The position numbers and the translations under genes were made by a program. From Oleisolibacter albus (GTDB lineage Bacteria > Pseudomonadota > Alphaproteobacteria > Azospirillales > Azospirillaceae), in NCBI RefSeq assembly GCF_003336875.1, contig NZ_QGNJ01000001.1:62001-126000 (forward strand): a stretch of DNA of 64,000 nucleotides, given 5' to 3'. Each line of letters opens with the position of its first letter. Position 1 is the stretch's first letter. Of the stretch, positions 34,299-46,619 are shown in pieces. A model generated the notes under the pieces. That model saw only the letters and a program-made list of their open reading frames with translations, was not told the DNA's origin and made no database searches.

Positions 34299-34455
34299 GG
34301 GCGGGACGACTCCGGGTCGTTCAGTGGATCGGTAGGATACAAGGAGTGACGGGGGATGCGGGCCGGCTCGGCCCCCCTCCGGGAGCATGACAGGCCGGAA
34401 CGACTGCGGGGGAGAACGCCGGCCGTGGTGACCCGACCGCCCGCATGCCGGGACG

Positions 34456-34477
34456 GGGCGGGCCGGCGGACCCGCCC
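34456..34477 (-). terminator. GC hairpin between the two binding-protein genes
   Basis: A 7-bp stem GGGCGGG / CCCGCCC with an 8-base loop lies 20 bases after the upstream binding-protein stop. The larger inverted pair 34353-34363 / 34474-34484 encloses the region. No U-run; it may attenuate rather than end transcription. Confidence 0.45.
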
Positions 34478-34496
34478 GCATCCCTGACCGGCTGGC

Positions 34497-35618
34497 CTAC
34501 TGGCCGGCAAGCTGGGTATAGCTGCCCTTGGACCAGCGGTAGACCACATAGTCCGTGACCTTGCGGTCGCCCTTCTCGTCAAAGGACAGGTCGCCGATCA
34601 CGGTCTTGTAGCTGCCATCGCGCATGGCCTTGGCCACCTTGGCGGTATCGGTGCTCTTGGCCTTGGCCGCGGCCTGGGCCCAGGCCTGGACCGCGGCATA
34701 GGTGTAGAGGGTATAGGCTTCCGGCTCGAATCCCTGGCCGCGGAAGCGCTTGACCACGTCCGCCGCCTCCGGCCGGGTGCGGCTTTCGGCGCCGAAGGTC
34801 ACCAGCGCGCCTTCGGCCGTGTCCTTGGCGATGTTCCAGTATTCGCTGTCCACCACGCCGTCGCCGGACATGAACTGCACGGTCAGGCCGCCATCGGCGA
34901 TCTGCCGGGTCAGCAGCCCGGCCTCGGTGTAGAGGCCGCCGAAATAGACGACCTGGATTCCGGCATTCTTCATCTTGGTGACCAGGGCCGCCATGTCGCG
35001 GTCGCCCACGGTGACGGCGTCATACATGGCCTCCTTGACCCCGGCCTTGTTCAGGGCAGCCTTGGTGGCATCGGCCAGGCCTTTGCCATAGGTGGTCTGG
35101 TCATGGATGATGGCGATGCGGTCGGCCTTGTGGTTCTTCACGATCCAGGCCGCGGCCACGTCGCCCTGCTGGTCGTCGCGGCCGCAGGTGCGGAACACGG
35201 TGTCGAAGCCCTGTTCGGTCAGCTGCGGGTTGGTGGAGGCCGGGCTGATCTGCAGGATGCCCTCGTCGGCATAGACCTTCGAGGCCGGAATGGAGACGGC
35301 CGAATTGAAATGGCCGAACACGGCCACGGCCCCCTCGGTCGCCAGCTTGTTGGCGACGGCCACGCCCTGGCTGGGGTTGGAGGCATCGTCCACATTGATC
35401 AGCCGCAGCGTCTCGCCCAGCAGACCGCCCTTGGCGTTGATGTCGGCCACGGCCATTTCGGCTCCGCGCCGCATCTGCTCACCGAAGGAGGCGCTGGACC
35501 CGGTGATGGGGCCGGCCATGCCGACCACCGTCTCTGCCAGGGCCGGGCCGGCGGCCAGCGCGGGAAGCAGCAGGCTGGCCGCTGTCAGGGCGGTGAAAAG
35601 AGGCTTCTTGAAGCTCAT
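34497..35618 (-). CDS. Branched-chain amino acid-type ABC substrate-binding protein
   Basis: Second LivJ/LivK-type binding protein, 373 residues, with a signal peptide ending at ALA-E (about 28). It shares with the downstream paralogue the stretches MRRGAEMAVADINAKGGLLG, VFRTCGRDDQQGDVA and HDQTTYGKGLADAT, indicating tandem duplication. Ligand likely a branched-chain or other hydrophobic amino acid, but short-chain amides and urea are alternatives in this family. ATG at 35618 is preferred to 35630 because it gives a standard signal peptide. No transporter membrane genes are in the window. Confidence 0.92.
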   Translation of the reverse strand: MSFKKPLFTALTAASLLLPALAAGPALAETVVGMAGPITGSSASFGEQMRRGAEMAVADINAKGGLLGETLRLINVDDASNPSQGVAVANKLATEGAVAVFGHFNSAVSIPASKVYADEGILQISPASTNPQLTEQGFDTVFRTCGRDDQQGDVAAAWIVKNHKADRIAIIHDQTTYGKGLADATKAALNKAGVKEAMYDAVTVGDRDMAALVTKMKNAGIQVVYFGGLYTEAGLLTRQIADGGLTVQFMSGDGVVDSEYWNIAKDTAEGALVTFGAESRTRPEAADVVKRFRGQGFEPEAYTLYTYAAVQAWAQAAAKAKSTDTAKVAKAMRDGSYKTVIGDLSFDEKGDRKVTDYVVYRWSKGSYTQLAGQ

Positions 35619-35786
35619 TGTCGTGCGCACTCCCTGTTCGCTTGTTGCGCGTTGGAGCGGAGGCTAACACGGGAGCGGGAGGGGTAAAACAACCCTGATG
35701 TTGCCGGCCGGCAGGGGCTCGGGCGGCTTCCTTGCGCGGCGGGGCGGCCTTGCGCCATTCTGTTGCCGGGGCAGACGAATGTGTGG

Positions 35787-36478
35787 CTATGCCCGCTCCA
35801 GCGTGCGCCAGAGGCTGAGGCCGGTGAACCAGAGGGAGGCCAGCCCCCAGGGCAGCAGGGCCCAGAGCGGGCGCGCCGGCAGGGCCACCACCAGGGCCAG
35901 CGTCGCCAGCAGCCAGAGCACGGCCATCAGCACCGTGACCCGGCGCAGACGCTCCACGCGGAACGGGTGCAGGAACTTGGCCGGGGCGAAGGTCAGCAGC
36001 CCCAGGGCCAGCACCAGGCCGGCATTGAGCCAGGGGCCGGTGTCCAGGATGACCACATAGAGCACCACCACGTTCCAGATGCCGGGAAAGCCGACGAAAT
36101 GATTGTCGGCGCTCTTCATGTCCAGCTTGGCGAACAGGTGCAGCGAGGTCAGCAGGATGAAGGCGCAGCCCGGCAGCAGCAGCGGCGCCGGCAATAAGGC
36201 GAACTTCCAGAGGAATACAACGGGGACAAAGACATAGGTGAGGTAGTCGACAATCAGGTCAAGCGCCGCGCCATCGAACAGCGGCACCCGGTCCCGCACC
36301 CGCATCCGGCGGGCCAGGGGGCCGTCGATGCCGTCCACCAGCAGGGCCAGGCCGAGCCAGAGCAGGCAGGCGCGGGCATCACCGGCCAGGACCGCCAGCA
36401 GCGCCAGGAAGGCCCAGACGGCGCCGCTGGCCGTCAGCAGATGCACAGCCCAGGCGGACCAGGGGAAGCGGGCGCCAG

Positions 36479-36482
<4 letters not shown>
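35787..36482 (-). CDS. pcs: Phosphatidylcholine synthase
   Basis: A 231-residue CDP-alcohol phosphatidyltransferase with about seven or eight membrane helices. The catalytic motif is D50-G-I-D53-GPLAR, then G71 and D75, D79. The DGIDGPLAR variant and the DY.TYV.VPVVFL stretch are typical of the bacterial Pcs, which condenses choline directly with CDP-diacylglycerol. It is an inner-membrane enzyme common in host-associated alphaproteobacteria. GTG start overlaps the uvrA stop by four bases (GTGA), so it is translationally coupled to uvrA. Confidence 0.88.
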
Positions 36483-39337
<2,855 letters not shown>

Positions 39338-39508
39338 GCTGTGTTCTGTATCGCAAGTCCTGGCGCGGGGGAAGCAGCCATTTGAGGGCGACAGGCTTGC
39401 GAATATGGCGCGAAAGGCGCTGCGGTCAAAGCCGGCGTGCCATTCGCGTGCGGCATGGACAGCCGCGCCGCCGCCCGGCGCCCGGGCGGCGGTGGGTGGT
39501 CGCGGTGA

Positions 39509-40168
39509 TCAGGCGCCGAAGGTGAAGCTGTTGGGGGGCGCCCCCGTCAGGGCCAGGATCATTCCCAGCAGCTCGCGGCTGATGCCGAGGGGCAGATTGT
39601 CGGCGGCGACATGGAAGCTGTAGGCCCGACCGTCGCTGAACAGGAAATTGTCCAGGTTGCTGACCCCCAGTTCGGCCATGCGGCCCCGCGCCTGGATCTC
39701 ATTGAGGCTGCTGTTGTAGAGCAGGTCCTGACGGAAGAAGACGAAGCGGGACTGGTTCTCCGGCACGCTTTGCACCAGGGCGATGATCTCCAGCCAGCGA
39801 TAGATCTCCTCGCCGGCATTTTGGGGCGTGATGACCAGGGCCGGGATGTCCTTGACCGTCACCGTGACCGGACCGGGGCCGGACTCCTGCTGCGCCACCA
39901 CCCAGGGGCGGAACGTGTTGGCCGTGGGGCGCAGGGTGAACATGTCCACGAAATAGTCGGGACTCTGCTCGTCGATGATGGGCAGATTGGTCCGCTCCAG
40001 CCAGTAGAGGCGGCAGTCCTTGATCTTCGTAACCTGGATCTGCACGGGAAAGGTATGGCCAAAGGCGTAGCTGGGCGGTGTGGGGCTGCCGCCAGGAATG
40101 GGCTGGCCGCCGACCGTGAACATGCCGGGCAGGATGAAATCACCGACCTTGACACTCTGGACTGCCAT
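39509..40168 (-). CDS. Unknown protein between uvrA and ssb
   Basis: A 219-residue soluble protein that I do not recognise. It has no signal peptide or membrane helix, begins [15 protein letters not shown] and reads as a mixed beta/alpha domain with several aromatic residues ([33 protein letters not shown]). A good ribosome-binding site (GAAGGGAGAAC) precedes the ATG at 40168. A second strong Shine-Dalgarno (AGGAGG) upstream heads an out-of-frame ATGATG at 40203. The sequence looks less GC-rich than its neighbours, which may indicate transfer. Its promoter region is shared with ssb, including the SOS box. Confidence 0.75.
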   Translation of the reverse strand: MAVQSVKVGDFILPGMFTVGGQPIPGGSPTPPSYAFGHTFPVQIQVTKIKDCRLYWLERTNLPIIDEQSPDYFVDMFTLRPTANTFRPWVVAQQESGPGPVTVTVKDIPALVITPQNAGEEIYRWLEIIALVQSVPENQSRFVFFRQDLLYNSSLNEIQARGRMAELGVSNLDNFLFSDGRAYSFHVAADNLPLGISRELLGMILALTGAPPNSFTFGA

Positions 40169-40294
40169 GTCGTTCTCCCTTCGCGCGATCTGAGAGGCAT
40201 CATTTTCCCTCCTAAGACGCGGGAGAACGCCGGCTGTGACGTGGTGGCTGCGCGGTCAGGCCGTTCCGGGCAGGGGATGGCTCTATCGGAGCGC

Positions 40295-40322
40295 TTGCAT
40301 TGTTCCTAAAATGTTCTATATA
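40295..40322 (+). promoter_or_regulatory. ssb promoter with embedded LexA/SOS box
   Basis: TTGCAT (40295-40300), a 16-base spacer and TATATA (40317-40322). The spacer contains GTTC-N7-GTTC at 40302-40316, an exact alphaproteobacterial LexA box placed to block RNA polymerase. The ssb ATG is about 240 bases downstream, leaving a long untranslated leader. The rest of 40169-40565 contains no supported gene. Confidence 0.75.
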
Positions 40323-40565
40323 TCGGTCAGATCGACTCGACCGACCGTCAGAACGGATTTGTTCGCTTTAAATTCCTTCAACGTTCCTGCTGCTGTTCAC
40401 TTGGCGGAACCGGTCGAGAACGTTAGGCTGGCGCCGCAGCGGTCCGCTGGCCGGACCGGTTGTGCGCCGGACGGGGCGGGCAGCAACGCTGGACGGCCGG
40501 ACCTGCACCGGATTGGGCACCGGACTTTTGGCGAAAGAATTCCGAACCGAGCGAAAGAGCGAAGC

Positions 40566-41132
40566 ATGGCTGGCAGCGTCAACAAGGTCATCCTCATCGG
40601 CAATCTGGGCAAGGACCCGGAGGTCCGGTCCCTGCAGAACGGTGGCAAGGTCTGCACCCTGCGCATCGCCACCTCGGAGAACTGGAAGGACCGCAACACC
40701 GGGGAGCGCCAGGAGCGCACCCAGTGGCACAGCGTGGTCATCTTCAACGAGAATCTGGTGGGCGTGGCCGAGCGCTTCCTGAAGAAGGGCAGCAAGGTCT
40801 ATATCGAGGGCCAGCTGGAAACCCGCAAATGGACAGACCAGCAGGGTCAGGAGCGCTATACGACCGAGGTCGTGCTGCGCCAGTACCGCGGCGAGCTGAC
40901 GCTGCTGGACGGGCGTGAGGGCGGTGCCGGCGGTGGCTACGATGATCGCGGTGGCGATTACGGCGGGGGCAGCGGCGGCGGCTATGGCGGCGGCGGCTAT
41001 AGCGGTGGCGGTTACGAGGACCGCTCCGCCGCCCGTGGCGGTCCGCAGCGCGGCGGGGCCGGCGGGGGTGCCGGTGGTGGCGCCGGTCGCCCGGCGCCTG
41101 CGGCGGATCTGGATGACGAAATCCCGTTCTGA
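40566..41132 (+). CDS. ssb: Single-stranded DNA-binding protein
   Basis: A 188-residue SSB. The OB fold (about 1-110) begins MAGSVNKVILIGNLGKDPEV and contains RTQWHSVVIFN and GSKVYIEGQLETRKW. A glycine/tyrosine-rich flexible linker (about 118-175) follows. The acidic tip DLDDEIPF recruits repair and replication partners. It binds single-stranded DNA as a tetramer. Start ATG at 40566 matches the universal N-terminus. SOS regulation is likely from the LexA box in its promoter. Confidence 0.97.
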   Translation: MAGSVNKVILIGNLGKDPEVRSLQNGGKVCTLRIATSENWKDRNTGERQERTQWHSVVIFNENLVGVAERFLKKGSKVYIEGQLETRKWTDQQGQERYTTEVVLRQYRGELTLLDGREGGAGGGYDDRGGDYGGGSGGGYGGGGYSGGGYEDRSAARGGPQRGGAGGGAGGGAGRPAPAADLDDEIPF

Positions 41133-41165
41133 GATCGGCCCTGCAGGGGCCGGCTCGTCAACGGC

Positions 41166-41210
41166 ACGCCCCGGCCTGCGCCGGGGCGTATCGCTGTTCG
41201 GGTCTTTTTT
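41166..41210 (+). terminator. Terminator after ssb
   Basis: A perfect 10-bp stem ACGCCCCGGC / GCCGGGGCGT is followed 12 bases later by a run of six T. It lies 33 bases after the ssb stop. Confidence 0.7.
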
Positions 41211-41275
41211 CCTGTCTTCGGAACAGCCGGATGGTCTGGCGACGGTCCGTCCGTTGCCACCGGCACAGTCTGTTC

Positions 41276-41443
41276 CTATCCGCGGCCGGGCTGGTCCGGA
41301 TAGGTGGGCTGCTGCCGTTCCGGCCCGGTGTCGGGGGGCAACTCGCCGGGGTTGGACGGTGGCGGGACCGGCTGTTCGGCCGGTGGCGGGATTTCGGTAT
41401 TGCCGGGGGACGGCATGCCCGGCGGTGTCGGTGCGATGCCCAT
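41276..41443 (-). CDS. Small proline-rich protein, 55 residues
   Basis: A short acidic protein composed largely of proline (MGIAPTPPGMPSPGNTEIPP at the start, then PPP and PGE repeats). The ATG at 41443 is preceded by a full AGGAGG Shine-Dalgarno at ideal spacing, which argues strongly for translation. I recall similar short proline-rich hypothetical proteins in related genera, but no function. It has no signal peptide. Convergent with ssb. Confidence 0.7.
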   Translation of the reverse strand: MGIAPTPPGMPSPGNTEIPPPAEQPVPPPSNPGELPPDTGPERQQPTYPDQPGRG

Positions 41444-41610
41444 GCGACAGCCTCCTTCAGCGTCATGGTCCTTTACGTCCCTGAGCAACCCTGCCGCCTC
41501 TGCAAAGGTTCCGGTGTCCGCCGTCACTGCGCCGGCGCAGCCGATGCTTTCAACTCGCCGGTCCTTCGGGCTGGTGCCCCGATCCTCTCCCCTCTGTCCG
41601 GCTATCTCCC

Positions 41611-42975
41611 ATGACCTCCCTGGACCTTACCGTCGAGCCCTTCGCCCCGCGGCTGCGCCGGCACCTGCGCGAGCTGGTGCGGCTGGCCCTGCCGGTCATG
41701 GTGGCGCGCGCCGGGCAGATGACCATGGTCACCGCCGACACCATCGTTGTCGGCCGCTACGGGGCCGAGGATCTGGCGCATCTGGGCCTGGCCGGTGCCA
41801 TCCAGGGCACGCTGCTGGCCATCATGGCCGGGCTGCTGCTGGGCACGGTGGTCAAGACGGCCCAGGCCATGGGGGCGGGGCAGGCGCAGGAAGCGGGCGC
41901 CGTCTGGCGCCGCTCCATTCCCTATGCCCTGCTGATCGGGCTGCTGGCCGGGCTGTTCTGCCTGGCGGGGGAGCCGTTCTTCCGCCTGACCGGCCAGTCC
42001 GAGCCATTGGCCGTGGGCGGTGGCCGGGTCATGACCATCTATGGATTCGGCATGGCCGGAGCGGCCCTGCTGTTCACCTCCACCTTCTTCCTGGAGGGCA
42101 TCAAGCGTCCCCTGCCGGGCATGGTGGCCATCCTGCTGGCCAATCTGGCCAATCTGGGCCTGAACTGGGGGCTGGTGTTCGGCCGCTTCGGCCTGCCCGA
42201 ACTGGGGGCGGAGGGATCGGCCCTGGCCACGACGCTGGTGCGCTGGGCCATGGCGCTGGGGCTGATGGCCTATGTCTGGCGCCTGCGCGACCATGAGCGC
42301 TTCGGCATCCGCCGTCCGGCCGGGGGCTGGGCGGCGGGGGGCGAACAGCGGCGGCTGGGGTATGCCGCCGGCCTCAGCAGCGGGCTGGAGGCGTCCGCCT
42401 TCTCGGCCCTGGCGCTGTTCGCCGGCTGGCTGGGGGCACTGGGCGTGGGCGCCTTCACCGTCGGGCTGAACCTCATCGCCCTGCCGTTCATGGCGGCGCT
42501 GGGGCTGGCCTCGGCCACGGCGGTGCGGGTGGGTACGGCCCATGGCGCCGGCAACCGGGCCGACACGGTGCTGGCCGGCTGGAGCGGGCTGGGCCTGACC
42601 AGCCTGCTGCTGAGCGGCGTGGCGCTGCTGTTCTGGTTTCTGCCGGACGGAATCGCCCGCCTGTTCGCCAGCGACCCGGCGCTGGTGGCGGTGGCGGTCC
42701 CGGTGGTGGCCTTCAGCGCCCTGATCCTGGTGGCCGATGGCGGGCAGGTGGTGATGGCCCAGGCCCTGCGCGGCCGCAACGACGCCTGGATGCCGACGGC
42801 CCTGCATTTCATCAGCTATTACGCCATCATGATGCCGCTGGGCTGGGTCCTGGCCTTTCCGCTGCAACGCGGGGTGATGGGCCTGTTCGAGGGCATCTTC
42901 ATTGCCAGCATCGTCTCCGTTTCCATCCTGTCCGTCCGCTTCTGGTGGCTGTCGCGCGGCGAGGCGGGACGGTGA
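41611..42975 (+). CDS. MATE family efflux transporter
   Basis: A 454-residue multidrug and toxic compound extrusion protein with 12 predicted membrane helices in two homologous halves. The N-terminal LVRLALPVMVARAGQMTMVTADTIVVG and later FLEGIKRPLPGM segments are family-typical of the NorM type, which exchanges cationic drugs for Na+ or H+. The substrate is not predictable. It lies alone before gyrA; a weak 7-bp inverted repeat follows at 42980-43009. Confidence 0.92.
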   Translation: MTSLDLTVEPFAPRLRRHLRELVRLALPVMVARAGQMTMVTADTIVVGRYGAEDLAHLGLAGAIQGTLLAIMAGLLLGTVVKTAQAMGAGQAQEAGAVWRRSIPYALLIGLLAGLFCLAGEPFFRLTGQSEPLAVGGGRVMTIYGFGMAGAALLFTSTFFLEGIKRPLPGMVAILLANLANLGLNWGLVFGRFGLPELGAEGSALATTLVRWAMALGLMAYVWRLRDHERFGIRRPAGGWAAGGEQRRLGYAAGLSSGLEASAFSALALFAGWLGALGVGAFTVGLNLIALPFMAALGLASATAVRVGTAHGAGNRADTVLAGWSGLGLTSLLLSGVALLFWFLPDGIARLFASDPALVAVAVPVVAFSALILVADGGQVVMAQALRGRNDAWMPTALHFISYYAIMMPLGWVLAFPLQRGVMGLFEGIFIASIVSVSILSVRFWWLSRGEAGR

Positions 42976-43014
42976 CGGCCGGGCCGGTTTCCCGACAGGC
43001 GACGGCCCGTTTCA

Positions 43015-43043
43015 TTGTTCGCCCCGGTGATTGATGTTACAAG
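43015..43043 (+). promoter_or_regulatory. Possible gyrA promoter
   Basis: TTGTTC (43015-43020), 17-base spacer, TACAAG (43038-43043), about 80 bases before the GTG start. Both hexamers are moderate matches only. Confidence 0.4.
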
Positions 43044-43121
43044 GGCGCGACCGTTTTCCGCCGCCGGCGGGGCTCCGTTCCCGGCCGGCCTGGCACCCCC
43101 TCAGGCAATGAGTACGTCTCG

Positions 43122-45905
43122 GTGACTCCTTCGACTCCGCTTCCGTCCGACATCTCGCCGATCACCATCGAAGAGGAGATGCGGCGCTCCTATCTCGATT
43201 ACGCCATGAGCGTGATCGTCAGCCGGGCCCTGCCGGACGTGCGCGACGGTCTGAAACCGGTGCATCGCCGCATCCTCTACGCCATGAAGGATGGCGGCTA
43301 CGACAGCACCAAGCCTTATAAGAAGTCGGCGCGCATCGTCGGCGACGTCATGGGTAAGTACCATCCCCATGGCGACAGCGCGATCTACGACGCCATGGTG
43401 CGCATGGCGCAGGATTTCTCCATGCGCCTGCCCCTGGTGGACGGCCAGGGCAATTACGGCTCCATGGACGGCGACCCTGCGGCGGCCATGCGCTATACCG
43501 AGGCGCGGCTGGCCAAGGCGGCCGAGTTCCTGCTGGACGACATCGACAAGGACACGGTCGATTTCCAGCCGACCTACGACGAATCGTCGGAAGAGCCGAC
43601 GGTCCTGCCGGCCAAGTTCCCCAATCTGCTGGTCAATGGCGCCGGCGGCATCGCCGTCGGCATGGCCACCAACATCCCGACCCATAATCTGGGCGAGGTG
43701 ATCGACGCCTGCTGCGCCTACATCGCCAATCCGGACATCACGGTCGAGGAACTGATCGATATCATCCCCGGCCCGGATTTCCCGACCGGCGGCCTGATTC
43801 TCGGCAAGTCCGGCATCCGCTCGGCCTTCATGACCGGCCGCGGCAGCATCATCATGCGGGCCAAGACCGACGTCGAGGAGATCCGCAAGGACCGCTGGGC
43901 CATCGTCGTCACCGAGATCCCGTACCAGGTCAACAAGGCCAAGCTGCAGGAGCGCATCGCCGAGGTCGTGCATGAGAAGCTGGTGGAAGGCATCAGCGAT
44001 GTGCGCGACGAATCCGACCGCGATGGCGTGCGCGTGGTCATCGAGCTGAAGCGCGATGCCGTGGCCGATGTGGTGCTGAACCAGTTGTTCCGCCACACCC
44101 CGCTGCAGACCAGCTTCGGCGTCAATATGCTGGCGCTGAACGGCGGCCGGCCGGAGCTGATGGACCTGCGGGCCATCATCAGCGCCTTCGTCCGCTTCCG
44201 CGAGCAGGTCATCACCCGCCGCACCGAGTTCGAGCTGGGCAAGGCCCGCGAGCGTGCCCACACCCTGGTGGGTCTGGCCGTGGCCGTGGCCAACCTGGAC
44301 GAGATGATCGCCCTGATCCGCAACGCGCCCGACCCGGCGGTGGCGCGCGAGCGCATGATGGAGCGCGACTGGCCGGCCGCCGACGTGGCGCCGCTGATCG
44401 CCCTGATCGACGAGCCGGGCCGCGGCCTGTCGGCGGAGAACACCTACCGCCTGTCGGAGGCCCAGGCCCGCGCCATCCTGGAACTGCGCCTGCACCGCCT
44501 GACCGGGCTGGAGCGCGACAAGATCGGCGAAGAGCTGAACAGCGTCGTCAGCCAGATCCGTCATTTCCTGGCCATCCTGTCCGACCGCGCCCTGCTGCTG
44601 GACATCCTGCGCAACGAGCTGGTCGAGATGAAGGAGCGCTTCGGCACGCCGCGGCGCACGACCATCGAGGAGCTGGAATTCGAGTCCGACATCGAGGACC
44701 TGATCCAGCGCGAGGACATGGTGGTCATCACCACCCAGGGCGGCTACATCAAGCGCGTGCCGGTGGCGCAGTACCGGGCCCAGGCCCGCGGCGGCAAGGG
44801 ACGCAGCGGCATGTCGCTGAAGGCCGAGGACCAGGTCAGCGACCTGTTCGTGGCCAATACCCACACGCCGGTCCTGTTCTTCACCAGCCGCGGCATCGTC
44901 TACAAGCTGAAGGTCTGGCGCCTGCCGTTGGGCACGCCGCAGACCCGCGGCAAGGCGCTGGTCAATCTGCTGCCGCTGGAGGAGGGGGAGACCATCTCCA
45001 CGGTCATGCCCATGCCCGAGGACGAATCGACCTGGGGCGACCTGCATGTGATGTTCGCCACCAGCCGCGGCAATATCCGCCGCAACCGCCTGTCCGACTT
45101 CCAGAACATCCGGGCCAACGGCCTGATCGCCATGAAGCTGGAGGAAGAAGGCGAGACGCTGATCGCCGTGCGCACCTGCTCCGAGCAGGATGACGTGCTG
45201 CTGGCCACGCATCTGGGCCGCTGCATCCGCTTCGCCGTGGAGGAGGTGCGCGTGTTCAGCGGCCGCACTTCCACCGGCGTGCGCGGCATCAAGCTGGTGG
45301 AGGAGGGCGACGCCGTCATCGGCATGTCGATCCTGCACCACACCGACTATACGGTGGAGCAGCGCGCCGCCTACCTGAAGCAGGCGCGCGAACTGCGCCG
45401 GGCCCTGGGTGAGGCGGTGGACACCGACGAGCAGCCCGATGTCGAGGCCGAGCCGGTGGAAACCAGTCTGGTGCTGCCGCCGGAGCAGTTCACCGAGATG
45501 CAGGCGCGGGAGGAAATGATCCTGACCGTGTCCGAGCAGGGTTTCGGCAAGCGTACCTCGTCCTACGAGTACCGGGTGACCGGCCGCGGCGGCCAGGGCT
45601 TCTGGAACATGGACATGTCGAAGCGGAACAAGGCCATCGCCGCCGTCTTCCCCATCGCCGAGTCCGACCATCTGATGATGGTCAGCGACGGTGGACAAGT
45701 CATCCGCATGCCGGTACACGACATCCGCCTGACGGCCAGGAAAAGCCTGGGTGTGACGTTGTTCCGCATGGCGGACGGCGAGCGGGTGGTGTCCGTTGCG
45801 CGCCTTGCCGATGACGGCAACGGTGAAAACGGCACCGGCGAAAACGGTGCCGCGGAGAACGGTGCCGACAACAAGGAAGACGGAACGGCCTCGGACGAGA
45901 CCTGA
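43122..45905 (+). CDS. gyrA: DNA gyrase subunit A
   Basis: A 927-residue type II topoisomerase subunit. The catalytic tyrosine is Y125 in [10 protein letters not shown]. The quinolone-resistance region [16 protein letters not shown] has wild-type S86 and D90 (Ser83/Asp87 in E. coli). Six GyrA-box-type beta-pinwheel repeats follow, the canonical box being [11 protein letters not shown] (about 555). An insert near 760-790 and an Asn/Gly/Glu-rich acidic tail end the protein. Start is GTG at 43122 without a clear Shine-Dalgarno. A five-codon ATG mini-frame (43108-43125) ends across it, a possible coupling device. coaD follows after 33 bases. Confidence 0.98.
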   Translation: MTPSTPLPSDISPITIEEEMRRSYLDYAMSVIVSRALPDVRDGLKPVHRRILYAMKDGGYDSTKPYKKSARIVGDVMGKYHPHGDSAIYDAMVRMAQDFSMRLPLVDGQGNYGSMDGDPAAAMRYTEARLAKAAEFLLDDIDKDTVDFQPTYDESSEEPTVLPAKFPNLLVNGAGGIAVGMATNIPTHNLGEVIDACCAYIANPDITVEELIDIIPGPDFPTGGLILGKSGIRSAFMTGRGSIIMRAKTDVEEIRKDRWAIVVTEIPYQVNKAKLQERIAEVVHEKLVEGISDVRDESDRDGVRVVIELKRDAVADVVLNQLFRHTPLQTSFGVNMLALNGGRPELMDLRAIISAFVRFREQVITRRTEFELGKARERAHTLVGLAVAVANLDEMIALIRNAPDPAVARERMMERDWPAADVAPLIALIDEPGRGLSAENTYRLSEAQARAILELRLHRLTGLERDKIGEELNSVVSQIRHFLAILSDRALLLDILRNELVEMKERFGTPRRTTIEELEFESDIEDLIQREDMVVITTQGGYIKRVPVAQYRAQARGGKGRSGMSLKAEDQVSDLFVANTHTPVLFFTSRGIVYKLKVWRLPLGTPQTRGKALVNLLPLEEGETISTVMPMPEDESTWGDLHVMFATSRGNIRRNRLSDFQNIRANGLIAMKLEEEGETLIAVRTCSEQDDVLLATHLGRCIRFAVEEVRVFSGRTSTGVRGIKLVEEGDAVIGMSILHHTDYTVEQRAAYLKQARELRRALGEAVDTDEQPDVEAEPVETSLVLPPEQFTEMQAREEMILTVSEQGFGKRTSSYEYRVTGRGGQGFWNMDMSKRNKAIAAVFPIAESDHLMMVSDGGQVIRMPVHDIRLTARKSLGVTLFRMADGERVVSVARLADDGNGENGTGENGAAENGADNKEDGTASDET

Positions 45906-45938
45906 GGCCGGGTCCCGCACTGGGAAAGGGAATGTGGT

Positions 45939-46445
45939 ATGGGTGCGCCTCGGCGGGTTGGTGTCTATCCCGGGACCTTCGATCCCATCACCAACGGCCA
46001 TTTCGACATCATCCAGCGGGCCGCACGGCTGGTCGACCACCTCATCATCGGTGTCGCCCGCAATGATGGCAAAGGACCCCTTTTCACCACGGCGGAGCGG
46101 GTCGAGCTGGTGGCCGGAGAGCTGGCGGCCCTGACCAAGCAGGGTATCAGCGTCGAGGTGCGCCCTTTCGACAATCTGCTGATGAAATTCGCCGAGGAAT
46201 GCGGGGCCCAGGTCATCGTCCGGGGCCTGCGCGCCGTGTCGGATTTCGAGTACGAGTTCCAGATGGCGGGCATGAACGCCCGCCTGAACCCGCAGATCGA
46301 CACCATCTTCCTGATGGCGTCCGACCGTCACCAGTTCATCTCCTCGCGCTTCGTCAAGGAGATCGGCCGTCTGGGCGGGGACATCAGCCAGTTCGTCAGC
46401 CGCCGCGTCGCCGGCGAACTGGCGACGCGCTTCGCCGCCGCATAG
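45939..46445 (+). CDS. coaD: Phosphopantetheine adenylyltransferase
   Basis: A 168-residue CoaD, the fourth step of coenzyme A synthesis, joining 4'-phosphopantetheine and ATP to dephospho-CoA. The nucleotidyltransferase motif YPGTFDPITNGH is at 10-21 (T/HxGH). The RGLRAVSDFEYEFQMA and ISSRFVKEI segments are conserved. A ribosome-binding AAGGGA lies upstream. It follows gyrA in the same direction and is probably co-transcribed, as in many alphaproteobacteria. Confidence 0.97.
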   Translation: MGAPRRVGVYPGTFDPITNGHFDIIQRAARLVDHLIIGVARNDGKGPLFTTAERVELVAGELAALTKQGISVEVRPFDNLLMKFAEECGAQVIVRGLRAVSDFEYEFQMAGMNARLNPQIDTIFLMASDRHQFISSRFVKEIGRLGGDISQFVSRRVAGELATRFAAA

Positions 46446-46485
46446 GCCGCCCGACGCCGATGCAGGCCGGGGGCGCACATCCGCG

Positions 46486-46514
46486 TTGACCTTGGCGCCG
46501 CACCTCCCTATGGT
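46486..46514 (+). promoter_or_regulatory. Sigma70 promoter of tRNA-Lys
   Basis: TTGACC (46486-46491), 17-base spacer, TATGGT (46509-46514), about 22 bases upstream of the expected start. Confidence 0.7.
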
Positions 46515-46543
46515 GCGCGCCACCCCGGCGCGGCAGCGCCTGT

Positions 46544-46619
46544 GATCCCGTAGCTCAGTCGGTAGAGCACGTGACTTTTAATCATGGGGCCGTGGGTTCG
46601 AATCCCACCGGGATCACCA
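46544..46619 (+). tRNA. tRNA-Lys (anticodon TTT)
   Basis: Acceptor GATCCCG pairs with CGGGATC, discriminator A, CCA encoded. The anticodon loop is CTTTTAA, with TTT. Length 76 nucleotides. No recognisable U-rich terminator follows directly. Confidence 0.97.

Noticed and set aside
40384-40399. Second LexA-like site GTTC-N8-GTTC downstream of the ssb promoter
   Set aside because: The spacing is 8 instead of 7, which does not fit the alphaproteobacterial operator.
43101-46523. A 1140-codon minus-strand frame opposite gyrA and coaD
   Set aside because: It is the antisense of two universal genes; GC-rich codon use keeps that frame free of stops.
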